This document shows positions 8,829 through 17,879 of a stretch of DNA of 47,547 nt, piece by piece. The stretch is from contig JAKSLO010000007.1 in assembly GCA_024401185.1 (NCBI GenBank), positions 1-47,547 on the forward strand, written 5' to 3'. This stretch comes from Bacteroidaceae bacterium (GTDB lineage Bacteria; Bacteroidota; Bacteroidia; Bacteroidales; Bacteroidaceae). The number at the start of each line of letters is the position of its first letter. The first letter of the stretch is position 1. Made by a program: the position numbers and the translations under genes. A model generated the notes under the pieces. The model did not search any database, had not been told where the DNA came from, and worked only from the letters and a program-made list of their open reading frames with translations.

Positions 8829-8841
8829 ACAGAATCAAGCT

Positions 8842-10590
8842 TTAATAAGTCCTTTTCTTGAAGAAGTAGTAATACCAGTAGGTGTCACTCCATTCTTTTT
8901 GCATATCCATAGCCACCGTTCCCAGCTTCGTACCAGGCTTCATCTTACTTTCCAGTTGCGCGGTGAATGCCTTGTAACGATTGTAAACATCCTCCTCAAC
9001 GGGGAGCATCATTCGCTTTTCTTCTGGAGCCCTGTCCAGATACAAGATATATGCCTCCTGAGCATGCACGGGGAAATCGTCATTGGTATGCAACTTCAGA
9101 TACTTACGAAATACGTCCCAGAAGGCATTTGCGTCACAGCGTATCATGGTATAAAACAATGCCTGTTCCGAAGCCACTTTGCTGTTGACCTTATCCCACA
9201 GACAGATGCTGGTCACTATGTATCTGTCGCTATTCTCTACACCGGTGATTTCATCGGAATAAGAGTTTTGTAATTCTTTGATATACTTTGTAGGAGGAGC
9301 AGGCTCCCAGTCGCTGTAAAAAGGATGATTGTGCAGAAGCTTGGTATAACGTTCAAGGAGCTTAACTTCTCCCGTGGCCATACAGCAACGAGAGAGCATC
9401 TTCAGATAGAATGGTGAGAAACCTGTCTGTATGCTACCTTCATAATTAAGGCGAATAGCTTCGGTTATCAGTCCGTAGTTATAATAAGCGAGAGGTGCAG
9501 CCGTATTCAGGAAACCGACATGCAGCGTGTCGGGATTGTAAATGTCTGCATCAATGTTGCCCATTTTGAAAGAGCGGTCAAGTAAACCTCCCTGGTTCAT
9601 CAAGGCAATGTTGCGAAGCATTGTCATCGTGGTGGTCGATTCCTCTGCATCAGCAGCAATATTAAGCACCTCATTCCAGTTTTCTTCCTGAGAATAGCGT
9701 ACCATACGCATTTCGTTGATGTAGTTCTTATCATGAAACCTAAGCGATGTGACAAAGACCATACCTACTACAGCACTAAGCGCAGGGACAAACCACTTTT
9801 TGGCATAGCGACCAAACGAAGAAATGAGCAGGGTGAGAGCCCCCAGTACAAAGAAAGGAATAGAGAGCGACTTGCCTACATCATTGGGTGTCTCAAAATG
9901 AGGCATACCAGCCATTACCAAATCATCAGGTTTTATATTTGAATATAAAAGAGTCCTCCAGACAGGTGCTGCTATTATAAGCACTATTACTGCTACGACT
10001 TCACGCCACGAAGGTTTTTCTATAACAGCCAGGCTCAGTACAAAAAGCAAGGCAAACCATCCAAGCACAGGATAAAGGCATAAACCTAACACATACCATA
10101 CTATGTGCCACCTACGAGGCGTGCTGCGAGCCGTCCACAAGAGTAGCAACATAACAAGATAGCTCACAGATTGTGAGAACCAATAGCCCTTTATGGTAAA
10201 AATATAAATCCAATAGCCCAGGTCAACTACCGATGTAAGCAGGCAAGCCACAGGCAAAAGCATTAGAGCCACAGAACTTTCCGTCAAACTGAAAGCCTTT
10301 TTCCCCACATAAAATATAAGCACCCAGATAAGTGCAAGAATAGCTGACCCCAAAGCAGGATAATAGAAGAATTGCGTGAGCCATGCCCCCACGTACTGCA
10401 TCAAGCCAAACGGCTTTGACATGAGGGTATGGAAGAAAGGCGTTCCGTAGAGAAACTCTGAACGCTCATGAGCCGTATAAAACACTTCTCCGTTGAGAAA
10501 AAGCATGAATACGACAAACACCATAGAAGTCAGCAGACTTGCATAGCATATTGTCTTTGAAACTTTCCGTGAAACATGGAATCGACCCAT
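8842..10590 (-). CDS. Polytopic membrane protein, DUF6057-like (copy A)
   Basis: A 582-aa protein organised like the 5670-7157 product. About ten hydrophobic segments fill the first ~300 residues (for example YPALGSAILALIWVLIFYVG and EVVAVIVLIIAAPVWRT). A ~280-residue soluble, TPR-like C-terminal part follows (LAYYNYGLITEAIRLNYEGS, FSPFYLKMLSRCCMATGEV). Overall identity to copy B appears low, but both share the GxxxxLTQFFxY-type segment and the C-terminal organisation. It probably heads the four-gene cluster 10590-4201. No strong promoter is visible in the 53-nt gap upstream, so transcription may come from the promoter at 10996-11027. Function unknown. Confidence 0.8.
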   Translation of the reverse strand: MGRFHVSRKVSKTICYASLLTSMVFVVFMLFLNGEVFYTAHERSEFLYGTPFFHTLMSKPFGLMQYVGAWLTQFFYYPALGSAILALIWVLIFYVGKKAFSLTESSVALMLLPVACLLTSVVDLGYWIYIFTIKGYWFSQSVSYLVMLLLLWTARSTPRRWHIVWYVLGLCLYPVLGWFALLFVLSLAVIEKPSWREVVAVIVLIIAAPVWRTLLYSNIKPDDLVMAGMPHFETPNDVGKSLSIPFFVLGALTLLISSFGRYAKKWFVPALSAVVGMVFVTSLRFHDKNYINEMRMVRYSQEENWNEVLNIAADAEESTTTMTMLRNIALMNQGGLLDRSFKMGNIDADIYNPDTLHVGFLNTAAPLAYYNYGLITEAIRLNYEGSIQTGFSPFYLKMLSRCCMATGEVKLLERYTKLLHNHPFYSDWEPAPPTKYIKELQNSYSDEITGVENSDRYIVTSICLWDKVNSKVASEQALFYTMIRCDANAFWDVFRKYLKLHTNDDFPVHAQEAYILYLDRAPEEKRMMLPVEEDVYNRYKAFTAQLESKMKPGTKLGTVAMDMQKEWSDTYWYYYFFKKRTY

Positions 10591-10643
10591 TATTGTTTTT
10601 GATTGTCTGTATTGTTGTTAAACGAAATATTGTCTTTGCTCCA

Positions 10644-10971
10644 TCATCCAATGACCCATCTCTCGATATTACGCGTCTTGCTGTCAAAGTTCATTCCGAC
10701 ACGGATAATCTGCCGGCCAGAAGTATCGAAAGGCAAGGCATAGTGCTTATCCTCTATCTGCGCCAAAGCCTCTTCTGCCGTGCCATCCAGTTTGAACTCC
10801 ATCACATAGCAGAACTTAGGCGACTGAAGCACAAGGTCAATGCGCCCCTCGCTGGTATGATATTCTGCCTGCACATAGAATCCCATCAACTTGAACAGTA
10901 GCCACAACACATTCTGATAATGGTTTTCAAGGTTCTTGAATGCCTATTGGCAATTTCTGAACAGCGTCCAT
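10644..10971 (-). pseudogene. AAA-ATPase/PD-(D/E)XK (PDDEXK_9-type) gene with internal deletion
   Basis: An ATG at 10971 opens a frame reading MDAVQKLPIGIQEP then TGA. The KLPIGIQ segment is the characteristic N-terminus of a common Bacteroidetes AAA-ATPase/nuclease-like family. Directly after it, in another frame, the last ~100 residues of that family appear: NLENHYQNVLWLLFKLMGFY, then EGRIDLVLQ, the ExK motif MEFKLDG, and TRNIERWVIG at the end. The central ATPase part (usually about 400 residues) is gone. So the locus keeps promoter, start and 3' end but lost the middle by deletion. The family's function is unknown. Confidence 0.8.
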
Positions 10972-10995
10972 CGCGATTACATTGATTCTGTGTTG

Positions 10996-11027
10996 CAAAG
11001 ATATAAAATTTATTACGATATTCCAAA
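10996..11027 (-). promoter_or_regulatory. Bacteroidetes-type promoter of the deleted AAA gene
   Basis: Minus-strand TTTG (11027-11024), exactly 20 nt, then TATCTTTG (11003-10996). The expected start is near 10992, about 20 nt upstream of the pseudogene's ATG. It may also supply transcripts to the membrane-protein/lipoprotein cluster that starts 53 nt beyond the pseudogene. Confidence 0.72.
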
Positions 11028-11091
11028 CAATAGCGTGAAATTATGCCACATACATTACACTTTGCTTTTGGGACAGAAATATACAACATTG

Positions 11092-11127
11092 AAATAGGCT
11101 GGTCCATTTTACTGAACCAGCCTATTT
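11092..11127 (-). terminator. Bidirectional-looking terminator hairpin
   Basis: A perfect 12-bp stem, AAATAGGCTGGT (11092-11103) with ACCAGCCTATTT (11116-11127), has a 12-nt loop. It lies 24 nt beyond the stop of the lipoprotein gene at 11151 and would end that operon. The T-rich tail is stronger on the plus strand. Confidence 0.65.
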
Positions 11128-11150
11128 TTAATTATCCTATTTCGGAAATA

Positions 11151-11912
11151 TTATTCCTCATAGTAAACAGAACGAATCTTCAAAGAACCACGGCGAACCA
11201 AGATGTCCAAGTCCTTACCGCCACCGCCGTTACCGCGAGCGCAATCCTTAGCGATATCCTCTGTGATGAGCACTTCCCACAAGCCGGGACCGTCGATGAT
11301 TACCTCGTCTTGATAGACATTTGACCACCAACCGTTCATGATACGTACCATGGTAGGACCTGCGGGCTCACCCCAGATACCACCGTCAGAGGGATTTGCC
11401 TCTTCCACATCGAAGATGAGGGTCTTGAAGCCCCAATATACATCGTCTGAGAGGTAAGGAAGGCCCTTACCTTCGTTGTCGCTGAAACGACCTGCAGCAG
11501 CATCACCCTGTGCGAGCACCAAGGGCTCACCCTGATAGATGGGGTACTTCTTAAGTTCCTGAGTAATAACCTCACACTTTACAGGGAAATCGGTAGTGTA
11601 CATAGTACCATCAGCACAAATTGCAGTAAGAGTAACAACATGCTCACCCACCTTCATCTTCTTCCAAGCATAGTTGCCGAACGTTGCCTTAAGAGTATCA
11701 CCATCGAAGAACCACTTGGCATTTACGGCTGCAGAGGTTGAGCACGTAATCACATTACCGAACTTGCCATTTTCAGCTACGTCAACCGTAACAGTTGACT
11801 TTTCAATGAGTTCCTCAATAGTGATGTTACCGTCATTGCTGAAATCCTCGTGAACGGGATCACAAGCTACCAACGCACATGCTGTGAGCAGAAAGAAAAA
11901 TATCTTTTTCAT
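11151..11912 (-). CDS. PUL surface lipoprotein with a PKD-like and a GWW-type domain
   Basis: A 253-aa lipoprotein (signal peptide ending in LVAC, Cys17). Residues about 30-115 look like an Ig/PKD-like domain. The C-terminal ~130 residues contain VRIMNGWWSNVY, which matches VRITTGWWNGAY of the triplicated domains in the protein at 22715-24628. By position it is the third gene of a susC-susD operon, the usual place of an auxiliary glycan-binding (SusE/F- or SGBP-like) lipoprotein. The likely role is glycan binding at the cell surface; the ligand is unknown. It sits 21 nt after susD, and a terminator hairpin follows. Confidence 0.75.
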   Translation of the reverse strand: MKKIFFFLLTACALVACDPVHEDFSNDGNITIEELIEKSTVTVDVAENGKFGNVITCSTSAAVNAKWFFDGDTLKATFGNYAWKKMKVGEHVVTLTAICADGTMYTTDFPVKCEVITQELKKYPIYQGEPLVLAQGDAAAGRFSDNEGKGLPYLSDDVYWGFKTLIFDVEEANPSDGGIWGEPAGPTMVRIMNGWWSNVYQDEVIIDGPGLWEVLITEDIAKDCARGNGGGGKDLDILVRRGSLKIRSVYYEE

Positions 11913-11933
11913 ATTCTTTACTAAATTATAAGA

Positions 11934-13835
11934 TTAATACAATGTCTTATACTGAGTCGTAGGATCAGATGCATCCCAACCGGGGTTCTGCACAAGCTTA
12001 CCATTCATGATGGTAATCTGACTCTGAGGCTTAGCCAAGAAACCATTGGTAGCAATGTAGCGCTCAGTCCAAGAGCAGGTCATGTGCTCCATAGTACGCT
12101 TGTTAGACTTATCACCAAGGCAAACGATCTTCTTACCAGCCTGAGCCTGAAGAGCCTTGGGAGCATAAGAATCAGCAGTAGGCTTGTTACCTGTCCAACG
12201 ACGCATATCGTTGAAGCGAATACCCTCGAATGCAAACTCCCAACGACGCTCGTCCTGGATAGCCTTCAAAGAGTAACCTGTCTCAGGAACGCCAGCACGC
12301 TTCTGAACCTTGTTGAGATAGGTCTTGTCACCAGTCAACTCAGCGTGCATCAGGTAAACGTCAGCCAAACGCATCAAGTAGAAGTCCTCAAAGTGGTCAC
12401 CCTGCATAGGATTGTCAAGAGAGCTGGTCTTAAAGCCAGGAGCAGCGTCCCACCAGGGAGAGTCACCTGTCAAAGCGTCAACAGTAACACCGTTCCACTT
12501 CTTCACACCATAGCCAGACTCCTCGCAGTCGTCCTTAACATAAGAGTACTCGGTAAGCTCATTGTCGCAGTCAATCAAAGAGCCCAACTTACGGATATCG
12601 GTATATTCGCCATTTCTCTCTGCCATTGTCCAGTCATCCCAGATGTTGCAAGAAGGAGTACCCTGACCCCAACCCTGAGTGAAGGGATAGGTATAGTCAC
12701 GGTTACCATTGTTACCATTTACACGGAGAGCCCAGAATACAGAGAGGTAGTTACAGTACATACGCGCAGTTGCATAAGGCTGAGTAATACCCCAGCTTGA
12801 AGCGTTCATGAACTGAATCTGGAAGATTTCCTCGGTGTTACCATTACCCATGCCAGGCATGTCGAAGCAGTTCTCACGCTTCATGTCAGCGATGAATGCA
12901 TATCCATGAGTACCTTCCTTGTTTGCACCGTCAACACCGTCGTGAGTCTCGTCCCAAACCAAGCTGTTAGAGTACTGCCAGAGTGAACGAAAGTCCTCGC
13001 AGAGCTTATAGCCACCATTGTCGATGACATCCTTAAGACCTGCCACAATGTCAGCCTGAGAAAGTGATGCAATCTCGCAACCCTCCTGCTTAACAAGGTT
13101 GATAGCGGGAGCAGAACCAGAAGCCAACTCGCCTACGTTCTTGTAGAAACCAGCCCAGAACATGTAAGCACGAGCTGCAAAAGCTTTAGCTGCATACTTG
13201 TTGGCATGACCACTGCCTGCAAAAGCAGCATCGCCCATAAGGTTCATACCAGAAACAAAGTCAGAAAGAATCTGAGGATAGATGACATCCTCTGCACTTA
13301 CCTGCTGCTGCATCTCATCAGTAACAGTAGTACTGGTTACCAAAGGTACATCGCCATACATCTGGGTCAGCCACAAGGTATAGAGACCACGCATGAAGTA
13401 GCCCTCACCCAAAAGCTGATTGCGCTTAGCCTCATTGCCTGTCCAATCTACATTATCGATGGTCTCAATCTGGTTGTTAGCACGTGAAATACCTGCGTAT
13501 AAAAGCTTAAAGGGCTCAGAGAACTGGTTTGAACTCATCTCTACAAGGTGATGAAGAGACTTCACCTTGTTGTCCTGCAAACCACCACTACCGTAGCAGT
13601 TGTCTGACATGAGCTCCCACCAGTAGAAAGGATTCTGTGTATCACTATCACCACCACCCATAGTATTCATGATACTGTAGGTAGCTGCATTCAATGCCTC
13701 CACATCTGCAGGCTTACCAGGGAAAGTAGCCTGAGTCATCTCGGTCACACGTGGATCGGTGTCCAGCATGTCATCACAAGATGTAAACATTGCTGCTGAC
13801 GCAACAGCCAATGCTGAGAATAAATATTTTTTCAT
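11934..13835 (-). CDS. SusD/RagB-family outer-membrane lipoprotein
   Basis: A 633-aa surface lipoprotein (signal peptide ending in FTSC, Cys20) of the RagB/SusD family. Typical marks are the N-terminal DDMLDTDPRVTEMT, TPR-like helical segments (GEGYFMRGLYTLWLTQMYGDVPLVT), and the C-terminal ERRWEFAFEGIRFNDMRRW plus QSQITIMNGKLVQNPGW. It caps the SusC transporter encoded 15 nt upstream and delivers bound glycan to it. The substrate is not evident, because no glycoside hydrolase lies next to this operon. Confidence 0.95.
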   Translation of the reverse strand: MKKYLFSALAVASAAMFTSCDDMLDTDPRVTEMTQATFPGKPADVEALNAATYSIMNTMGGGDSDTQNPFYWWELMSDNCYGSGGLQDNKVKSLHHLVEMSSNQFSEPFKLLYAGISRANNQIETIDNVDWTGNEAKRNQLLGEGYFMRGLYTLWLTQMYGDVPLVTSTTVTDEMQQQVSAEDVIYPQILSDFVSGMNLMGDAAFAGSGHANKYAAKAFAARAYMFWAGFYKNVGELASGSAPAINLVKQEGCEIASLSQADIVAGLKDVIDNGGYKLCEDFRSLWQYSNSLVWDETHDGVDGANKEGTHGYAFIADMKRENCFDMPGMGNGNTEEIFQIQFMNASSWGITQPYATARMYCNYLSVFWALRVNGNNGNRDYTYPFTQGWGQGTPSCNIWDDWTMAERNGEYTDIRKLGSLIDCDNELTEYSYVKDDCEESGYGVKKWNGVTVDALTGDSPWWDAAPGFKTSSLDNPMQGDHFEDFYLMRLADVYLMHAELTGDKTYLNKVQKRAGVPETGYSLKAIQDERRWEFAFEGIRFNDMRRWTGNKPTADSYAPKALQAQAGKKIVCLGDKSNKRTMEHMTCSWTERYIATNGFLAKPQSQITIMNGKLVQNPGWDASDPTTQYKTLY

Positions 13836-13850
13836 AACTATATTGTCGTA

Positions 13851-16800
13851 TTAGAATTTAATGCTTGCACCAATCAAATAAGTACGTGCACTGGGATAGA
13901 GACCGAGGTCGATACCACTTTCCCAAGAGTAACCACCACCTGCATTACCTACCTCAGGATCGAGGCCAGTGTAACCTGTGAAGGTGCAGAGGTTCTGAGC
14001 CTGGAAATAGATACGGAGCTGCTGGAAGGGGCATGACTTCCAAACGTTCTTGAAGTCATAACCTACGGTCAGAGCCTTAATCTTGAAGTAGCTTGCATCC
14101 TCCATGTAGCGGTTAGAAACCCAGATAGTGTTGGTATGACCAGTAGCAGAAAGGCGGGGCATATCGTTTGAGGTACCCTCACCATGCCAACGGTTCAGAA
14201 TGCTGGTATCGTAGTTGTGCTGGTAGCTGTCACCGAATGAACGGTAAGAACGCCAATTCTGCTGACCGAATGCACCGGCACCGTTGATTGAGAAGTCAAA
14301 GCCCTTGTACTGGATACCGAGGTTGATACCGAGGGTTACGTCGGGGTTGGGGTTACCAATCTCATGACGGTCGCACTCATCACCCTCTGCATAGACAATC
14401 TTGCCATCACCATTCCAGTCGTCCCAGATGCAGTCACCGGGCTGTGCACCATCCAGAACAGCCTTGCCTGCTTCGCGGGCAGCTTCAATCTGCTCCTGGT
14501 TCTGCCAGATACCACTGTATGACATACCATAGTAGTAGCCGAGAGGCTTGTCAATCTGAACACGTGAAACGTACTCAGTACCCTGTGAAAGCACACTACC
14601 CTGACCGTTAATGTAACCAGTCAGGTTTGCAATACGAGTAACCTTGTTCTTGTTGGTAGCTACGTTTACGCTAGCATTGTAACGCAAGTCCTTACCAATT
14701 CTGTCGTTCCAAGAGAGAGCCAACTCAATACCAGTGTTCTCTACGTCACCACCATTGACCTGTGACATTGGAAGACCTGTAGCAAAAACATCATCGCCCT
14801 TGATGAGCCAATCCTTGGTGGTCTTCTTGTACCAATCGAAGGTTACACCCAAACGGTTGTTGAGGAAGCGAGCGTCAAAACCGAAGTCGAGCTGCTCAGA
14901 AGTCTCCCAAGTGAGGTCCTCTGTAGGCAACAGATTAGCATAAGCACCAGTGTGAGGAGTGCCAGAGGTAGAGCTCTCCATGCTGCTATCGAACTTGTAA
15001 CCATTGTCGTTTGAAGAACCAGACTGTGCAATAGTTGCGAGGTACTGGTATGCAGGGATACGGTTGTTACCATTCTGACCCCAAGATGCACGGATCTTCA
15101 AGAAATCCATCCATGACTTGGTGCTCTCCATGAAGTCCTCCTGAGAGATGGTCCAACCTGCTGATACAGAGGGGAAGATACCCCAGCGATGACCCTTGGC
15201 AAAGATGCTCGAACCATCAGCACGAAGGGTAGCTGTTGCCATGTACTTCTCCTTGTAATTGTAGTTTATACGACCGAACCAAGAAGCCAGATAGTTTTCG
15301 TCGTTAGGATTACCAGTCAGAGTTGCAGCTGTAGCATCGTCAAGCTTAAAGTTTGACAGGTAAGCTGAATTCCAATCCTTAAGGGTAGCAAGCTGCTCAC
15401 CCTCGAGAACCTTGTTAGAGCCACCTACGTTTGCACTCCATGCAGAGCTCTCGAAGCTCTGACCTACCATGGCACTGATCTTGTGGCCATTGAATGAGGG
15501 AAGATCGTATGACAGAGTGTTCTCGAACGAGTATGAAGAACCCAACCAAGCGTTCTGGCTAACAGAGTAAGAACTTACAGTACCAGAACCTGCAGATGGA
15601 GAACGAGGTACGCCGAAGCTGCGATATGCACCATTTCTCCAGCGGTAGTTGAGCTGTGAACGCCACTTCAAGCCCTTGATAGGCTGGATAGTGATGAAAC
15701 CAGAAACGCGAGCGTTAAGGTTACGGCTCTCAGCCATTGAGTTGAAACCACCCTTAGAGAGACCCTCATAGGGGTTGCTGAAGTAGAAGTCGTTCCACGT
15801 TCCTGCGCCATAGTTTTGATAGTTTGCATGGTTGTAAAGAACACCAGGTTCTGCAGTAGGATCGATTTCATTAGCATATACAGGCATCAAAGGAGTTGTC
15901 TGCAGCAAGCTGTGAATGTAGCTCCAGTACATACCGTCCTCAGCCAGGTCATGACTCTTGTTGTAGCCCAAGTAGAGGTTCTCACCAATGGTGATAACAT
16001 CGAGATCCTTGTTCTTCAAAAGAACGTGATCGCTGTTCATGCGGATAGTATGACGGTTGTAGTAAGAAGCCTGGTCTGCACCCATGATACCTTCGTTGCC
16101 GGTATAGGTGTAAGACATTACAAACTTAGAACGGTCGGTACCACCATTCAAGGTTACTGCATGATTGTTCTGTACGGCATTCTTGTTGGTGAACTGATCC
16201 CACCAGTCGGTACCTTCCCAACCATTGGCTACCTTGTCGAGCACATTCTGGGGAACGTATTTTGCCCAATCCAACTTAAAACCACCCGTGTTGAACATAT
16301 ACTCATCGATGATGTTCATATACTGGGGAGCATTCAAGAGCTGAGGACGCTTGTAAACGTTAGACCATCCCACAGAACCATTATAGCTAAGTTCAACCTT
16401 GCCAGCCTTGCCCTGCTTGGTAGTAACAAGGATTACACCGTTAGCAGCACGTGAACCGTAGATAGCAGCCGAAGCAGCATCCTTGAGCACGTCGATGCTC
16501 TCGATATCGTTGGGGTTGATGTCATCGATTGAACCACCGGCTACACCGTCGATTACAACGAGAGGCTCGGGATTACCAATAGTACCTGCACCACGGATGG
16601 TAACCCTGTAGCCCTTACCAGGCTGTGCAGAAGCCTGAGTAATCATCATACCAGGCGTCATGGAAGCCAAGGCACCAAGCGCATTCGAAGTGTTGAGAGC
16701 AGCTACGTCTTCACCCTTAACCTGGATGGTAGCACCGGTCACCAACTTCTTCTTCATGGTACCATAACCTACAACAACCACCTCGTCGAGAATCTTGTTG

Positions 16801-17141
16801 TCCTCTTCAAGGCTGACGTTGACAACCGCACGGCTACCGATCTTTACCTCCTGTGTGACATAACCCATGAAGCTAACTACCAAAGTAGCTCCGGGCTTCA
16901 CATTCAGAGAGTAATTACCGTTGACGTCGGTAATGGTTCCGTTACTTGTACCCTTCTCAATGACACTGGCACCTGCTACAGGGCCCTGGTCGTCAGTAAT
17001 GGTACCTGAAACTTTCTTAGTCTGCTGAGCCTGCTGTGCGAGGCTTGCAGTCTGTCCAGCGTATGCTTCTGGAGCATAACCCAGTCCTACGACCGAGCAA
17101 AGTCCGAGGGCAAAAGCTGTCCTTCTGAAGTTTTTGTTCAT
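13851..17141 (-). CDS. SusC/RagA-family TonB-dependent transporter
   Basis: A 1096-aa outer-membrane receptor. The order is: signal peptide (to about residue 29), a carboxypeptidase-regulatory-like domain (VSGTITDDQGPVAGASVIEK onward, about 43-125), a TonB-box-like DEVVVVGYGT, and a plug domain (RVTIRGAGTIG, LVVIDGV, VLKDAASAAIYGSRAANGVI). A 22-stranded barrel follows, ending in GASIKF. It imports a glycan together with the SusD encoded 15 nt downstream. Its promoter appears to lie about 400 nt upstream (17542-17549). Length is normal for the family. Confidence 0.96.
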   Translation of the reverse strand: MNKNFRRTAFALGLCSVVGLGYAPEAYAGQTASLAQQAQQTKKVSGTITDDQGPVAGASVIEKGTSNGTITDVNGNYSLNVKPGATLVVSFMGYVTQEVKIGSRAVVNVSLEEDNKILDEVVVVGYGTMKKKLVTGATIQVKGEDVAALNTSNALGALASMTPGMMITQASAQPGKGYRVTIRGAGTIGNPEPLVVIDGVAGGSIDDINPNDIESIDVLKDAASAAIYGSRAANGVILVTTKQGKAGKVELSYNGSVGWSNVYKRPQLLNAPQYMNIIDEYMFNTGGFKLDWAKYVPQNVLDKVANGWEGTDWWDQFTNKNAVQNNHAVTLNGGTDRSKFVMSYTYTGNEGIMGADQASYYNRHTIRMNSDHVLLKNKDLDVITIGENLYLGYNKSHDLAEDGMYWSYIHSLLQTTPLMPVYANEIDPTAEPGVLYNHANYQNYGAGTWNDFYFSNPYEGLSKGGFNSMAESRNLNARVSGFITIQPIKGLKWRSQLNYRWRNGAYRSFGVPRSPSAGSGTVSSYSVSQNAWLGSSYSFENTLSYDLPSFNGHKISAMVGQSFESSAWSANVGGSNKVLEGEQLATLKDWNSAYLSNFKLDDATAATLTGNPNDENYLASWFGRINYNYKEKYMATATLRADGSSIFAKGHRWGIFPSVSAGWTISQEDFMESTKSWMDFLKIRASWGQNGNNRIPAYQYLATIAQSGSSNDNGYKFDSSMESSTSGTPHTGAYANLLPTEDLTWETSEQLDFGFDARFLNNRLGVTFDWYKKTTKDWLIKGDDVFATGLPMSQVNGGDVENTGIELALSWNDRIGKDLRYNASVNVATNKNKVTRIANLTGYINGQGSVLSQGTEYVSRVQIDKPLGYYYGMSYSGIWQNQEQIEAAREAGKAVLDGAQPGDCIWDDWNGDGKIVYAEGDECDRHEIGNPNPDVTLGINLGIQYKGFDFSINGAGAFGQQNWRSYRSFGDSYQHNYDTSILNRWHGEGTSNDMPRLSATGHTNTIWVSNRYMEDASYFKIKALTVGYDFKNVWKSCPFQQLRIYFQAQNLCTFTGYTGLDPEVGNAGGGYSWESGIDLGLYPSARTYLIGASIKF

Positions 17142-17541
17142 ACTTAAATTATTTAATAGTGAATACTATAACAATTTCTATATAACGATTGCTATCACTT
17201 TTTGTTATCATACGAAAATATTGGTATTGCTTTTTTGTTTTTCTTTGTTTTTAATTGAGGTTAGATCTATAAAAATAACTGGTAAACAACTAATAATTTT
17301 ACACTTGCAAATCCACTGGCACGTGACTGAACCATGTGGTAAGCATACTATTATTAAATTATTCTCATCCTAAGTTATAAGGTATAGATACATGATACAT
17401 AATTTGTTTTTTTAAGGTTAGAGGCAACACGAACTGCCTCAGCCTTCGTTTTACCTGATTTACCTGGTTTTAGATTAAAATTTGTTCACCTTATCTTTTC
17501 AGCAAGCACGTTCTTTTGCACGCTTCAAAGAAAAATGTGCG
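17142..17541 (-). other. Long untranslated leader of the 11151-17141 operon
   Basis: About 400 nt, AT-rich, with no credible reading frame, between the predicted transcription start and the susC ATG at 17141. It contains a short hairpin on the minus strand: GAGGCA (17450-17445) pairing with TGCCTC near 17436-17431. Such a leader could carry post-transcriptional control, but I see no recognised riboswitch. Confidence 0.4.
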
Positions 17542-17573
17542 CAAAGATACTTAAAATTTCATAAAAAATAAAA
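17542..17573 (-). promoter_or_regulatory. Probable promoter of the susC-susD-lipoprotein operon
   Basis: The minus strand has TATCTTTG (17549-17542), a perfect -7 element. The -33 position, 20 nt further, is TTTT (17573-17570) inside an A/T tract instead of TTTG. Between this promoter and the repeat at 17756 (about 17574-17755) there is only AT-rich DNA with no recognisable feature. Confidence 0.55.
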
Positions 17574-17755
17574 AAAAAAGCAAAAAAAATGCACCTATAT
17601 CATGATTTTTAAAAAACAAAAAACAAGCAAGTATCATATAATCGACAATTATACTGACAGATACATACAAAAACAAAAATTAAAGATTTTAGTGTTTTTT
17701 TGTAAAACAGATTAAAAACAGTATAAGTGAGTGACCTGTTTTGGCTCTTATCGCA

Positions 17756-17835
17756 TCTATATAACAAGTTTGTTATTTCAGCATCGCTCTTATTCCCCTA
17801 CATTTTGACCGCAGTCAAAAGTCGGGGGTTAGGGG
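17756..17835 (+). repeat. Dispersed ~80-bp repeat, copy B
   Basis: Second copy of the element at 7165-7243, same orientation, nearly identical over its whole length. It includes the AACAAGTTTGTT palindrome, the TTGAC/GTCAA pair and the terminal CGGGGGTTAGGGG. It lies 45 nt before array 2 and about 115 nt before the reading frame of the truncated susC. Confidence 0.75.
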
Positions 17836-17879
17836 GGGCTAATATTTTTTGGCATTGGTTTGATTACAGGGTGCACTTT

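Noticed and set aside
17424..17460. A transcription terminator or attenuator in the susC leader.
   Set aside because: The 6-bp GAGGCA/TGCCTC stem is weak and has no U-run after it on the minus strand.
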